Assembly (NCBI RefSeq): GCF_943373825.1 | Contig: NZ_CALSBP010000001.1 | Span: forward strand, 930,001-994,000 | Length of the DNA stretch: 64,000 nt | Reading direction: 5' to 3' | Source of the DNA: Aquimarina spinulae | GTDB taxonomy: Bacteria > Bacteroidota > Bacteroidia > Flavobacteriales > Flavobacteriaceae | Shown: piece after piece, positions 35,414 to 43,096 of the stretch | Position numbering within the stretch: the first letter of the stretch is position 1 | How the letters are laid out: the number at the start of each line of letters is the position of its first letter | Made by a program: the position numbers and the translations under genes | Notes under the pieces: model-generated | What the model was told of the DNA's origin: nothing | Databases searched by the model: none | What the model saw: the letters and a program-made list of their open reading frames with translations, nothing else

Positions 35414-36376
35414 ATGCTTCAAGAATTAGACATCTTAAACTATACTACAATAAAGGGAAGATCTATTGATCAGATTCATCTCACATACGAAGTATTTGGG
35501 AAACCTCTCTATACGGCACCAATTGTTTTAGTTAACCATGCTCTTACCGGCAATTCTGCTGTATGTGGAGAGCATGGTTGGTGGAACGGCTTGATAGGGA
35601 AAGATAAGTGCATTGATACCAATAGATACACCGTTTTGTCTTTTAATATTCCTGGAAATGGATATGATGGAAAAGAAGAAAACTTAATTGAAGAGTATAA
35701 AATATTTAATGCACGAGATATTGCTATTATCTTTTCTGAAGGGTTAAAACTATTGAAAATTGATAAACTACATGCTGTAATTGGAGGATCTGTTGGTGGT
35801 GGTATTGCGTGGGAATTAGCAGCTCTTAATCCTAGTTTAATTACCCATTTAATTCCGGTAGCTACAGATTGGAAATCTACAGATTGGTTAAAAGCTAATT
35901 GTTTGGTACAAGAACAGATTTTATTGAATTCTAAAAACCCTGTTCATGATGCCAGATTACATGCTATGCTGATCTATAGATCCCCAGAATCATTTAAGCA
36001 AAAATTTGATCGTACTTATAATGATGAAAAAGACATGTATAATATAGAAAGCTGGCTATTGTATCATGGAGAAAAACTAGACGGTAGATTTGCACTTTCT
36101 GCCTACAAGGAACTAAATCATATCCTGGCAAATATCGATATAACAGAAGGACGAGGAAATTTTGATGAAGTAGCCGCATCAATCCAATCCAATATTCATG
36201 TCATCAGTGTAGATTCTGATATATTTTTTACAGCGGCAGAAGATAGGGTTACATTTAAAAAGCTGAAAAGAGTAAAACAAAATGTTACTCATAAAATAAT
36301 TAACTCGGTTCACGGCCACGATGCCTTTTTAATAGAATTTGAACAATTGAATGCATTATTGAAAGATGTGTTTTAA
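35414..36376 (+). CDS. Homoserine O-acetyltransferase-like alpha/beta hydrolase
   Basis: 320 residues, somewhat shorter than standard MetX (about 350-380). It has the MetX marks: VNHALTGNSAVCGEHGWWNG near the oxyanion region, SFNIPGNGYDG, the nucleophile elbow GGSVGGGIAWELA, ATDWKSTDWLKA, and a C-terminal acid/His pair (VDSDIFFTAAED, HGHDAFL). It should transfer acetyl from acetyl-CoA to homoserine. The context is strong, with metY before it and the homoserine-making enzyme 13 bases after it. The lid region is reduced, so substrate detail (acetyl or succinyl) is not certain. Confidence 0.85.
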   Translation: MLQELDILNYTTIKGRSIDQIHLTYEVFGKPLYTAPIVLVNHALTGNSAVCGEHGWWNGLIGKDKCIDTNRYTVLSFNIPGNGYDGKEENLIEEYKIFNARDIAIIFSEGLKLLKIDKLHAVIGGSVGGGIAWELAALNPSLITHLIPVATDWKSTDWLKANCLVQEQILLNSKNPVHDARLHAMLIYRSPESFKQKFDRTYNDEKDMYNIESWLLYHGEKLDGRFALSAYKELNHILANIDITEGRGNFDEVAASIQSNIHVISVDSDIFFTAAEDRVTFKKLKRVKQNVTHKIINSVHGHDAFLIEFEQLNALLKDVF

Positions 36377-36389
36377 AGAAAAAGAAAAA

Positions 36390-38804
36390 ATGAAAGTTTT
36401 AAAATTTGGAGGAAAATCACTTGCTAACGGAAAAGGAATTCATGCAGTGATAGATATAATTGAAGATAAGGTTAAAAATGGTGAAAAGATTACCGTTGTC
36501 CTTTCTGCTCGTGGTAATACAACTGATGAGCTTGAAGAAATTCTTGAAAAAGCCGTTAAAGGAAAAAATTACCAGTTGCAGTTAGAAGCACTTAAAAAAT
36601 ACCAAATTGCAGATTTTGATAATGCTGATTTTACCAAGGAGTTCGAAACATTAGACAAACTTTTTGAAGGAGTTTCACTTTTGGGAGACTATAGTAAGAG
36701 GGTAAAAGATCAAATACTATCACAAGGCGAAGTTGTTTCGGCCAAATTGGTAACGCAAATTCTTAAAGAGAAAAACATCAAAGCTAATTTTACCGATAGT
36801 AGAACTCTGATCATAACAGATGCCCAATTCGGAGATGCCCAGCCACTCGATAAGTTATCCAAAGAAAATGTAATTAATCACTTTCAAACGTATAATGGTA
36901 CTACAGTAAATATTGTTACAGGTTTTATAGCATCTAATACCAAAAATGAAACAACCACTTTAGGAAGAAACGGAAGTAATTATACAGCATCATTGCTAGC
37001 AAATTATTTAGAAGCAGAGGAGTTACAAAGTTTTACTCATGTAAACGGGATCTATACGGCAAACCCAGACTTAGTGCCTGATGCTATAAAAATTGAAAAA
37101 CTATCATTTACAGAAGCTAATGAATTAGCATATTTTGGAGCTAATATTTTACATGCAAAAACTATAATCCCATTAATTGAAAAGAATATCCCACTTAGGA
37201 TTTTGAATACTTTTGATCATAAAAATAAAGGAACTTTAATTACATCAGAAGCGAGTGAAAAGGGAATCAAATCTCTTTCGGTTTTAGAAAATGTAGCTCT
37301 AATCAATCTTGAAGGAAGAGGACTCTTAGGGAAAGTAGGAGTAGATGCAAGAATATTTAAAGCACTAGCCCATAAAAATATTAGTGTTAGTATTATTTCA
37401 CAAGGTTCATCAGAACGTGGGATAGGTTTTGTTGTCGAAGCTGATAAAGCAAAAGAAGCTAAATCTATATTAGAACAAGAATTCGAATCAGATTTTTATA
37501 AACGTGATGTTAGTGGGATTTCAATAGAAAAAGATGTCTCTGTGATTTCTATTATTGGCCAGGATCTAAGCACATTTCATAAGCCATACAATGCATTGAT
37601 TAAGAATCAGGTAATTCCATTATTGTTTAATAATACGGTTACAGGAAAGAATGTGAGTTTGGTAGTGCGAAAAGAACAATTGCATCGCGCCTTAAATGTG
37701 ATTCATGGTGAGATTTTCGAAATTTCTAAAAAAATCAACATAGCTATATTTGGTCATGGATTAGTAGGAGGTACGTTGATAGATCAAATCTTAAAATCTT
37801 CAGAGCAGATCGAAAAACGAAAAAAAATCAACCTCAATATTTTTGCAGTAGCAAATTCTAGAAAAGTACTCTTAGATAAAAACGGGGTCGCGCAAAACTG
37901 GAAAAATGCTATCGGTGAAAAAGGAATTTCATATACGGTTGAAGATGTGATTCGATTTGCAGATGATCATCATTTAGAAAACCTGATAGCTATTGATAAT
38001 ACAGCTAGTCAAGGGTTTACCGAAAACTATATCAATTTGGTAGAACACGGTTTTGATTTAGTTTCCTCTAACAAAGTAGCTAATACATTAAGTTTTAATT
38101 TTTATAAGAAATTAAGAGCTAGGCTAGAAGAAAATCAAAAACAATACCTGTATGAAACTAACGTAGGAGCTGGGTTGCCATTGATTGATACTATTAAATT
38201 ACTGCATTTGTCAGGAGAAAATATAACTCGAATTAAAGGTGTTTTCTCTGGGTCACTAAGTTATTTATTTAATACTTTTTCTGTAGAAGAACGACCGTTT
38301 AGTGAGGTATTGCAAGAGGCAATTGATAAAGGATTTACTGAGCCTGACCCTAGAGAAGATCTATGTGGTAATGATGTAGGGCGAAAATTATTAATTCTAG
38401 CAAGAGAATTAGATTTAAGTAACGAATTTGAAGATATTAATATTCATAATCTAATTCCTGAAGAATTAAGGGCTGGAGAAGCAAAAGAGTTTTTAGGAAG
38501 GCTAAAAGAGTTGGATGTTGTTTATAAAAAAGTTAAAGAAGAGCAAAAACCTAATCATGTATTGCGATATATTGGTGATCTTTGGGGTGATTTGTCACAA
38601 GAGAAAGGGAATTTGGATGTTAAATTAGTTTCTGTACCTCAAAGTAGTGCGTTAGGACAGGTAAAAGGTTCCGACTCTATATTCGAGATTTATACAGAAT
38701 CATATGGCGATCAACCTATCGTAATTCAGGGAGCTGGTGCCGGAGCAGCTGTAACAGCAAGAGGAGTGTTTGGAGATGTCTTACGATTAGCAGAAAAAGG
38801 ATGA
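36390..38804 (+). CDS. thrA: Bifunctional aspartokinase/homoserine dehydrogenase
   Basis: 804 residues from the ATG at 36390 (MKVLKFGGKSLANG); an earlier in-frame ATG at 36366 overlaps the previous gene. The N-terminal aspartokinase shows KFGGKS and TTTLGRNGSNYTA. ACT-type regulatory regions lie at about 310-450 (VSIISQGSSERGIGFVVE). The C-terminal homoserine dehydrogenase has the NAD-binding IAIFGHGLVGG, NKVAN and the catalytic segment KGVFSGSLSYLFNT with DPREDLCGNDVGRK. It turns aspartate into aspartyl phosphate and aspartate semialdehyde into homoserine. Standing behind the SAM-I riboswitch with metY, it is a methionine-side enzyme. Confidence 0.94.
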   Translation: MKVLKFGGKSLANGKGIHAVIDIIEDKVKNGEKITVVLSARGNTTDELEEILEKAVKGKNYQLQLEALKKYQIADFDNADFTKEFETLDKLFEGVSLLGDYSKRVKDQILSQGEVVSAKLVTQILKEKNIKANFTDSRTLIITDAQFGDAQPLDKLSKENVINHFQTYNGTTVNIVTGFIASNTKNETTTLGRNGSNYTASLLANYLEAEELQSFTHVNGIYTANPDLVPDAIKIEKLSFTEANELAYFGANILHAKTIIPLIEKNIPLRILNTFDHKNKGTLITSEASEKGIKSLSVLENVALINLEGRGLLGKVGVDARIFKALAHKNISVSIISQGSSERGIGFVVEADKAKEAKSILEQEFESDFYKRDVSGISIEKDVSVISIIGQDLSTFHKPYNALIKNQVIPLLFNNTVTGKNVSLVVRKEQLHRALNVIHGEIFEISKKINIAIFGHGLVGGTLIDQILKSSEQIEKRKKINLNIFAVANSRKVLLDKNGVAQNWKNAIGEKGISYTVEDVIRFADDHHLENLIAIDNTASQGFTENYINLVEHGFDLVSSNKVANTLSFNFYKKLRARLEENQKQYLYETNVGAGLPLIDTIKLLHLSGENITRIKGVFSGSLSYLFNTFSVEERPFSEVLQEAIDKGFTEPDPREDLCGNDVGRKLLILARELDLSNEFEDINIHNLIPEELRAGEAKEFLGRLKELDVVYKKVKEEQKPNHVLRYIGDLWGDLSQEKGNLDVKLVSVPQSSALGQVKGSDSIFEIYTESYGDQPIVIQGAGAGAAVTARGVFGDVLRLAEKG

Positions 38805-38814
38805 AATTATAATT

Positions 38815-38940
38815 GCGTTAGGGATTGAAGCGACATCCTTTTGTAACCCTATCACCCTAAAATAGAATCAAGGGATTTTGATAGATTATAAAAGATATAG
38901 CTGAAAGCCTGGCCCCTAATTGATTAGGGGAACGCCCAAA
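38815..38940 (+). repeat. Intergenic structured repeat, copy B
   Basis: Blocks GCGTTAGGGATTGAAGCG, CATCCTTTT, AAAAGATATAGCTGAAAGCC and GAACGCCCAAAA are shared with copy A (13267-13369). The last variable hairpin is CCCCTAAT with ATTAGGGG around TG; the arm sequences differ from copy A. It lies between the thrA-type gene and osmC. Confidence 0.65.
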
Positions 38941-38950
38941 ACAATATACA

Positions 38951-39376
38951 ATGAAAATACAGCTAAAAAGAATAGACAACGATTATCATTTCGAATTAAA
39001 AAATGAAAGAGGGCATGTAACTTATATAGATAGTACGGCCAAAGTTGGAGGACATGACCAGGCACCAAGTCCAATGGAATACGTATTAATGGGAGTCGCT
39101 GGGTGTAGTGCTATTGATGTGATTTCTATTTTAAAGAAACAACGACAAGAAATTACAGGCTATAGAGCAGAAGTAGATGGTGCTCGCGAAGAAATTGATG
39201 GGGCAAAACCTTTTAAGAAAATTACGGTAACTGTTTATCTCGAGGGGGATATTGTTCCAGAAAAAGCACAGAGGGCTGCAGAATTGTCATTTGAGAAATA
39301 TTGTTCGGTATCCAAAACATTAGAACCTACAGCTACAATAGAGTACAAGGTAGTGGTTAATAATAAAGAAGTATGA
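38951..39376 (+). CDS. OsmC family peroxidase-like protein
   Basis: 141 residues, one OsmC/Ohr domain. The conserved Cys in VAGCSAIDVISIL and the second in KYCSVSKTL are both present, so thiol-based peroxide reduction is possible. GGHDQAPSPMEYVLMGVAGC is the family signature. The last 4 bases overlap the start of metZ (ATGA), meaning coupled translation. OsmC proteins deal with organic hydroperoxides or, in some cases, reactive sulfur species; the coupling to a sulfhydrylase makes a sulfur-related role attractive but unproven. Confidence 0.88.
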   Translation: MKIQLKRIDNDYHFELKNERGHVTYIDSTAKVGGHDQAPSPMEYVLMGVAGCSAIDVISILKKQRQEITGYRAEVDGAREEIDGAKPFKKITVTVYLEGDIVPEKAQRAAELSFEKYCSVSKTLEPTATIEYKVVVNNKEV

Positions 39377-40551
39377 GCCTTAAAAATTTAAATTTTGAAA
39401 CACAAGCGGTAAGAACGCAAACGGATAAAACACAGTTTTTAGAGCATTCTACTCCAATGTATTTAACCTCGGGCTTTGTTTTTGAAGATGCAGAAGAGAT
39501 GAGAGCTGCTTTTGCAGAAGAGAAAGAACGAAATCTATATAGTCGCTTTAGTAATCCTAATACAACAGAATTTGTAGATAAGATTTGCAAATTAGAAGGA
39601 GCAGAAGACGGGTATGCATTTGCAACGGGTATGGCAGCAGTGTTTTCTACATTTGCTGCATTGTTAGATGCTGGTGATCATATTGTTTCGGCTCGGTCTG
39701 TATTTGGTTCTACGCATACTTTGTTTACCAAATATTTGCCAAAGTGGAATATAGAAACCAGTTATTTTAGAGTAGATGAGGTGGATAAAGTAGAAAGCTT
39801 GATCCAGCCCAATACAAAAATTATATATGCAGAATCTCCAACAAATCCGGGAGTAGATGTTTTAGATTTAGAATTGTTGGGAGCGATAGCAAAAAAACAC
39901 AACGTGCTTTTGGTTATTGATAATTGTTTTGCGACTCCATATTTGCAAAACCCGATTAAGTTTGGTGCAGATTTAGTAATTCATTCTGCAACTAAGCTAA
40001 TTGATGGCCAGGGAAGGGTTCTGGGAGGAGTGACTGTTGGTAAAAAAGAACTGATAAGAGAAATTTACCTCTTTTCGCGTAATACCGGACCATCACTATC
40101 GCCTTTTAATGCGTGGATATTGTCTAAAAGTTTAGAAACCTTGGCGGTTCGGGTAGATCGTCACTGTGAGAATGCACTAAAACTAGCAGAGTTTTTAGAA
40201 TCACATCCTAAAATAAACTGGGTGAAATATCCATTTTTGAAATCTCATCCACAATATGAAGTTGCCAAAAAGCAAATGAAAATGGGAGGTAATGTTGTTG
40301 CTTTTGAAGTAAAAGGAGGTGTACAAGGAGGTAAAACTTTTTTTAATAGTGTACAAATGTGTTCTCTGTCTGCCAATCTTGGTGATACCAGAACCATAAT
40401 TACACATCCCGCTTCAACAACACATAGTAAACTAGCCGAAGAAGATAAGCTTGTTGTTGGGATTACAGATGGAATGGTGCGTTGTTCTGTGGGGTTAGAG
40501 CATATCGATGATGTTATATCGGATATAGAACAAGCATTAGAAAAAATATAG
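39373..40551 (+). CDS. metZ: O-succinylhomoserine sulfhydrylase-type PLP enzyme
   Basis: 392 residues, MetZ/MetB length. The PLP lysine is in VIHSATKLIDGQGRVLGG, and the phosphate-binding region is GYAFATGMAAVFSTFAALLD. It opens NFETQAVRTQTDKTQFLEHS, common in O-succinylhomoserine sulfhydrylases. It would make homocysteine directly from an activated homoserine and sulfide. Having both metY and metZ in the window suggests use of two acyl-homoserines, different sulfur donors, or different conditions; only metY follows a SAM riboswitch. Cystathionine gamma-synthase activity cannot be excluded. Confidence 0.85.
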   Translation: MSLKNLNFETQAVRTQTDKTQFLEHSTPMYLTSGFVFEDAEEMRAAFAEEKERNLYSRFSNPNTTEFVDKICKLEGAEDGYAFATGMAAVFSTFAALLDAGDHIVSARSVFGSTHTLFTKYLPKWNIETSYFRVDEVDKVESLIQPNTKIIYAESPTNPGVDVLDLELLGAIAKKHNVLLVIDNCFATPYLQNPIKFGADLVIHSATKLIDGQGRVLGGVTVGKKELIREIYLFSRNTGPSLSPFNAWILSKSLETLAVRVDRHCENALKLAEFLESHPKINWVKYPFLKSHPQYEVAKKQMKMGGNVVAFEVKGGVQGGKTFFNSVQMCSLSANLGDTRTIITHPASTTHSKLAEEDKLVVGITDGMVRCSVGLEHIDDVISDIEQALEKI

Positions 40552-40587
40552 AAGCTATAAAACTTCTTGTAGTATTAGTATAAAATG

Positions 40588-40624
40588 AAAAATGCTCTGA
40601 AAATTAATTTTTCAGAGCATTTTT
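40588..40624. terminator. Strong bidirectional terminator
   Basis: AAAAATGCTCTGAAAA (40588-40603) and its exact complement (40609-40624) enclose a 5-base loop. It ends metZ and also the convergent peptide genes. Confidence 0.8.
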
Positions 40625-40650
40625 TGATGAAAATTAATTAATTTTTACGG

Positions 40651-40842
40651 TTATATAAAATGACAACGCCCGTTTGACATGCATGTACCTGCATCACAAA
40701 ATAAACGTACTCCACCTCTCCAGGTACAGCATTGATATCCGTTTTGATAACAACCAAAACCTCTTGCTCCCGAACCAGAGATTGAACTTTGTTCGGTTTT
40801 ACTTAATAAGGAAACTCCTTTTAAATTTAAAATTTTTTTCAT
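40651..40842 (-). CDS. Six-cysteine precursor-like peptide 1
   Basis: 63 residues from the ATG at 40842. The leader MKKILNLKGVSLLSKTEQSS resembles the short leaders of Bacteroidota bacteriocin-like and natural-product precursors, which usually end in Gly-Gly; here the matching place reads ISGSG. The C-terminal part has six cysteines, C31, C38, C39, C49, C54 and C60, in the pattern C-x6-CC-x9-C-x4-C-x5-C. It is a close paralog of the peptide 13 bases upstream. Three disulfides in a knot-like fold, or thioether modification, are possible. No modifying enzyme or peptidase-transporter is nearby. The longer frame starting at 40878 runs into the neighbour and is not preferred. Confidence 0.65.
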   Translation of the reverse strand: MKKILNLKGVSLLSKTEQSSISGSGARGFGCYQNGYQCCTWRGGVRLFCDAGTCMSNGRCHFI

Positions 40843-40855
40843 AAAATAATTTGTT

Positions 40856-41041
40856 TTAAGAATACACACAATATCCATTAGGTAGGCATTGCCCTACATC
40901 ACAGAAATTTCCGTTACCAGTTTCTCTACAGCACTGATTTCCGTTTTGAAAACAAGGAGTCCCGCTGCGCGAACCCAAAATTTGACTTTGATCATTTTTA
41001 CTTAATAGGGTAACTCCTCCTAAGTTTAAAACTTTTTTCAT
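40856..41041 (-). CDS. Six-cysteine precursor-like peptide 2
   Basis: 61 residues. The leader MKKVLNLGGVTLLSKNDQSQ is parallel to that of peptide 1, followed by ILGSRSG in place of a double glycine. Cysteines C30, C37, C38, C47, C52 and C58 follow C-x6-CC-x8-C-x4-C-x5-C, the same frame with one residue less in the long loop. Both genes share the upstream sequence ATTCTTAAAACAAATTA, so the duplication included the leader region; for peptide 1 this sequence lies at the end of the peptide 2 gene. A role as bacteriocin, signal or defensin-like secreted peptide is inferred from architecture only. Confidence 0.65.
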   Translation of the reverse strand: MKKVLNLGGVTLLSKNDQSQILGSRSGTPCFQNGNQCCRETGNGNFCDVGQCLPNGYCVYS

Positions 41042-41129
41042 AATGTAATTTGTTTTAAGAATGAATAGAATTGCGCCTTTAAATCGGGGTATTATTGGTT
41101 AAATGAACAATTCTATAGATTTAGTTTCT

Positions 41130-41137
41130 CAAATTTA
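41130..41137 (-). promoter_or_regulatory. Candidate -7 box of the peptide genes
   Basis: The reverse complement TAAATTTG matches TAnnTTTG. It would give a leader of about 80 bases before peptide 2. No good -33 element was found. Confidence 0.4.
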
Positions 41138-41223
41138 AAATTTGAATAAAGGATATATACCCCCGTAAACAGGGGAATATGTGTTTTTGATTATAAAAAC
41201 AGGTTTTAGGAAAATGAGCAAAT

Positions 41224-41253
41224 AAAAAAACTGAGGAATTCCTCAGTTTTTTT
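41224..41253. terminator. Strong bidirectional terminator
   Basis: CTGAGG and CCTCAG flank AATT, with seven A before and seven T after. It ends the minus-strand lipoprotein gene at 41281 and isolates the peptide genes from it. Confidence 0.8.
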
Positions 41254-41280
41254 ATTCAAAGAATTTAGAAGCTTATGGCC

Positions 41281-41823
41281 TTATTTTTTTGTCAGAGTAA
41301 AAATTTGACTTCCGGTAACTTCAAAAGTAATTCCTTGTTGTTCTACCGTTTCTTTGATGTCTTTTTTTATACTCATGGTTTGTGCTGTTAATGCAATAAT
41401 ATCAAAAGACGCATCTTTTTCGGCAACAGTAGTAATTAATTTGGTCCCATCTATTTTCCACTCCCCAGCTCCAATAAAATCTGGAATTGATTCTTCATAA
41501 TCAATAGATTGTGTAGGGATAGTTATTTTTGCTACTAATGTAAACCCTCCAGAGCTAATAAAAGTATTGGGTTTATCGGTATCAGAAACTTCTGTAAAAG
41601 TTGCTTCTGCAGTATAATCTTTACCCGATATAGAATAACTGCCACTCACAGGTATGTTTTCAATAGTAGCAGTAACTTTCCCATTTTCAGATTTGACATC
41701 TGAAAGACTCCACTCGCCAGGGATTAAGGATTGATCAATTTCAATTGGAGAATCATCATCGTTGTTACAAGAAACAAATAGTAGGGTACTTGCTAAACAT
41801 AAAAGCATTGCAAATCTTTTCAT
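41281..41823 (-). CDS. Lipocalin-like lipoprotein
   Basis: 180 residues with SPII signal MKRFAMLLCLASTLLFVSC followed by an acidic NNDDDS stretch, typical of Bacteroidota surface lipoproteins. The body begins IPGEWSLSDVKSENGKVTA and has GEWKIDGTKLITTV, the repeated GxW strand pattern of lipocalin-like domains. It ends FTLTKK. No ligand or function can be assigned. It is a single-gene unit with its own terminator, convergent with no gene and divergent from the sulfate operon. Confidence 0.65.
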   Translation of the reverse strand: MKRFAMLLCLASTLLFVSCNNDDDSPIEIDQSLIPGEWSLSDVKSENGKVTATIENIPVSGSYSISGKDYTAEATFTEVSDTDKPNTFISSGGFTLVAKITIPTQSIDYEESIPDFIGAGEWKIDGTKLITTVAEKDASFDIIALTAQTMSIKKDIKETVEQQGITFEVTGSQIFTLTKK

Positions 41824-41988
41824 TTCGATTATATATTTTGGGTTAATATTACTTTTATCAACGAGTTAGAAATTCACATATTGTCAATTTTTCTAGACAA
41901 AATCTCTTTTTATGTGATTTTTAAGGATAATTAATAAAAGTTTAATAGGATGTTCTTCAATAAATTATACAAAGATTACAGGGTTGAC

Positions 41989-42013
41989 TTAATAATCTAC
42001 TAAGTTACTAGGG
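41989..42013 (+). promoter_or_regulatory. Operator-like element, distal copy
   Basis: TTAATAATCTACTA, six free bases, then TAGGG. The same 14-mer, gap and 5-mer occur 115 bases downstream at the transcription start. Lies about 105 bases upstream of the -7 box. Confidence 0.5.
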
Positions 42014-42094
42014 TTTTTGTTGAAAATATCATAATTCTTACGATTTTCTACAAGAACTTTTGAGATTTTTATGCTTTAAACAAAATATTATATA

Positions 42095-42102
42095 TACATT
42101 TG
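42095..42102 (+). promoter_or_regulatory. -7 box of the sulfate operon
   Basis: TACATTTG, an exact TAnnTTTG match, 48 bases before the DUF2061 start codon. There is no clear -33 TTG, which would be consistent with need for an activator. Transcription would start near 42108, inside the proximal operator-like element. Confidence 0.5.
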
Positions 42103-42103
42103 T

Positions 42104-42128
42104 TTAATAATCTACTATTCCGATAGGG
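42104..42128 (+). promoter_or_regulatory. Operator-like element, proximal copy, with inverted repeat
   Basis: TTAATAATCTACTA, six bases, TAGGG: identical in layout to 41989-42013. This copy also forms an imperfect inverted repeat over 42109-42137 (AATCTACTATTCC against GGGTAATAGATT) followed by TTTTTT. It overlaps the predicted transcription start, so it may be a repressor site; as RNA it would also make a small terminator-like hairpin. Confidence 0.55.
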
Positions 42129-42149
42129 TAATAGATTTTTTGAAAAAAA

Positions 42150-42416
42150 ATGATTTTAGATCAAATGATATTAGATAAAGTAGCTACACAGAAAACAACG
42201 TATCAGGATGATAAAACCTCTGAGAAACCAATACGTAGTATCGCAAAAGCAGTAAGCTGGAGAGTCGTGGGTACATTAGATACATTAATAGTGTCTTATG
42301 TGTTAACGGGAGAGATCGCTCTTGCTACTTCGATTGCATCTATTGATTTTGTGACAAAAATGATTCTGTATTTTTTTCACGAAAGAATTTGGAATCGTAT
42401 TAAATGGGGGAAATAA
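42150..42416 (+). CDS. DUF2061 membrane protein
   Basis: 88 residues. The domain runs from IRSIAKAVSWRVVGTLDTLI to MILYFFHERIWNRIKWG and contains two short hydrophobic segments, so the protein is probably in the inner membrane. DUF2061 has no proven function; its usual place at the head of sulfate-assimilation operons, as here, points to a role linked to sulfate or sulfite handling. First gene of the operon; the next start is 32 bases downstream. A second ATG six codons in is possible. Confidence 0.88.
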   Translation: MILDQMILDKVATQKTTYQDDKTSEKPIRSIAKAVSWRVVGTLDTLIVSYVLTGEIALATSIASIDFVTKMILYFFHERIWNRIKWGK

Positions 42417-42448
42417 TTGCTATAGTAGAAAAACAAGTATAGTAGGCT

Positions 42449-43075
42449 ATGAGTTTAACAGGAAAAGAAATAGAAAATTTAAATAAATCTCTAAAGGATA
42501 AAACACCTTTAGAAATTGTACAATGGGCAGTTTTAAATGCGAAAACTCCGGTTGTAACTACTAATTTTAGACCATATGAGGTTGCAATTCTTAATGTTTG
42601 TTCAAAAGCATTGTCAGATATTCCGGTAATATGGTGTGACTCTGGATACAATACTCCAAACACCTATAGACATGCCGAAGAGGTTATTGATATGCTAGCA
42701 CTAAATGTTAAATTATATGTTCCTAAACAGACCACAGCACATAGAGATGTAACTATGGGAATTCCGGATATTGATGATCCCAAACATAAAATTTTTACAG
42801 AACAAGTAAAATTAGAACCATTTAGAAGAGCAATGTCGGATTTTACTCCTGATGTTTGGTTTACAAACCTAAGGAAAGGACAAACGGCACTTAGAGATTC
42901 GCTGGATATTGTAAGTATGGGTAAAGATGGAATTTTAAAAGTAAGTCCATTTTACTATTACAATGATGAAGAGTTAGATGTGTATTTAGAAGAACATAAA
43001 TTACCTAACGAATTTAAATATTTTGATCCAACTAAAGTATTGGAAAATAGAGAGTGTGGATTACATACTAACTAA
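42449..43075 (+). CDS. cysH: (Phospho)adenylylsulfate reductase, cluster-free type
   Basis: 208 residues. It reduces activated sulfate to sulfite with a thiol donor. IWCDSGYNTPNTYRHAEEVI and LRKGQTALRDSLDI are conserved substrate-site segments, and the catalytic Cys lies in the C-terminal ECGLH. The protein has only three cysteines and none of the paired cysteines that bind the [4Fe-4S] cluster in APS reductases. By the usual rule that means PAPS, yet no APS kinase gene (cysC) is seen in the operon and CysN carries no kinase domain. The substrate is therefore open. Tightly linked with cysD. Confidence 0.88.
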   Translation: MSLTGKEIENLNKSLKDKTPLEIVQWAVLNAKTPVVTTNFRPYEVAILNVCSKALSDIPVIWCDSGYNTPNTYRHAEEVIDMLALNVKLYVPKQTTAHRDVTMGIPDIDDPKHKIFTEQVKLEPFRRAMSDFTPDVWFTNLRKGQTALRDSLDIVSMGKDGILKVSPFYYYNDEELDVYLEEHKLPNEFKYFDPTKVLENRECGLHTN

Positions 43076-43096
43076 TAAAATACGAAAAAGATAAGA

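Larger units (their letters stand above)
41824..42149. other. Regulatory region of the sulfate-assimilation operon
   Basis: 326 bases between the divergent lipoprotein gene and the DUF2061 gene. It holds a TACATTTG -7 box and two copies of a 25-base element described separately. No gene was found. Confidence 0.6.

Noticed and set aside
42104..42140. SAM or cysteine riboswitch before the sulfate operon
   Set aside because: No core motifs of SAM-I or SAM-II are present; the direct repeat and the position at the transcription start suit a protein-binding site better.
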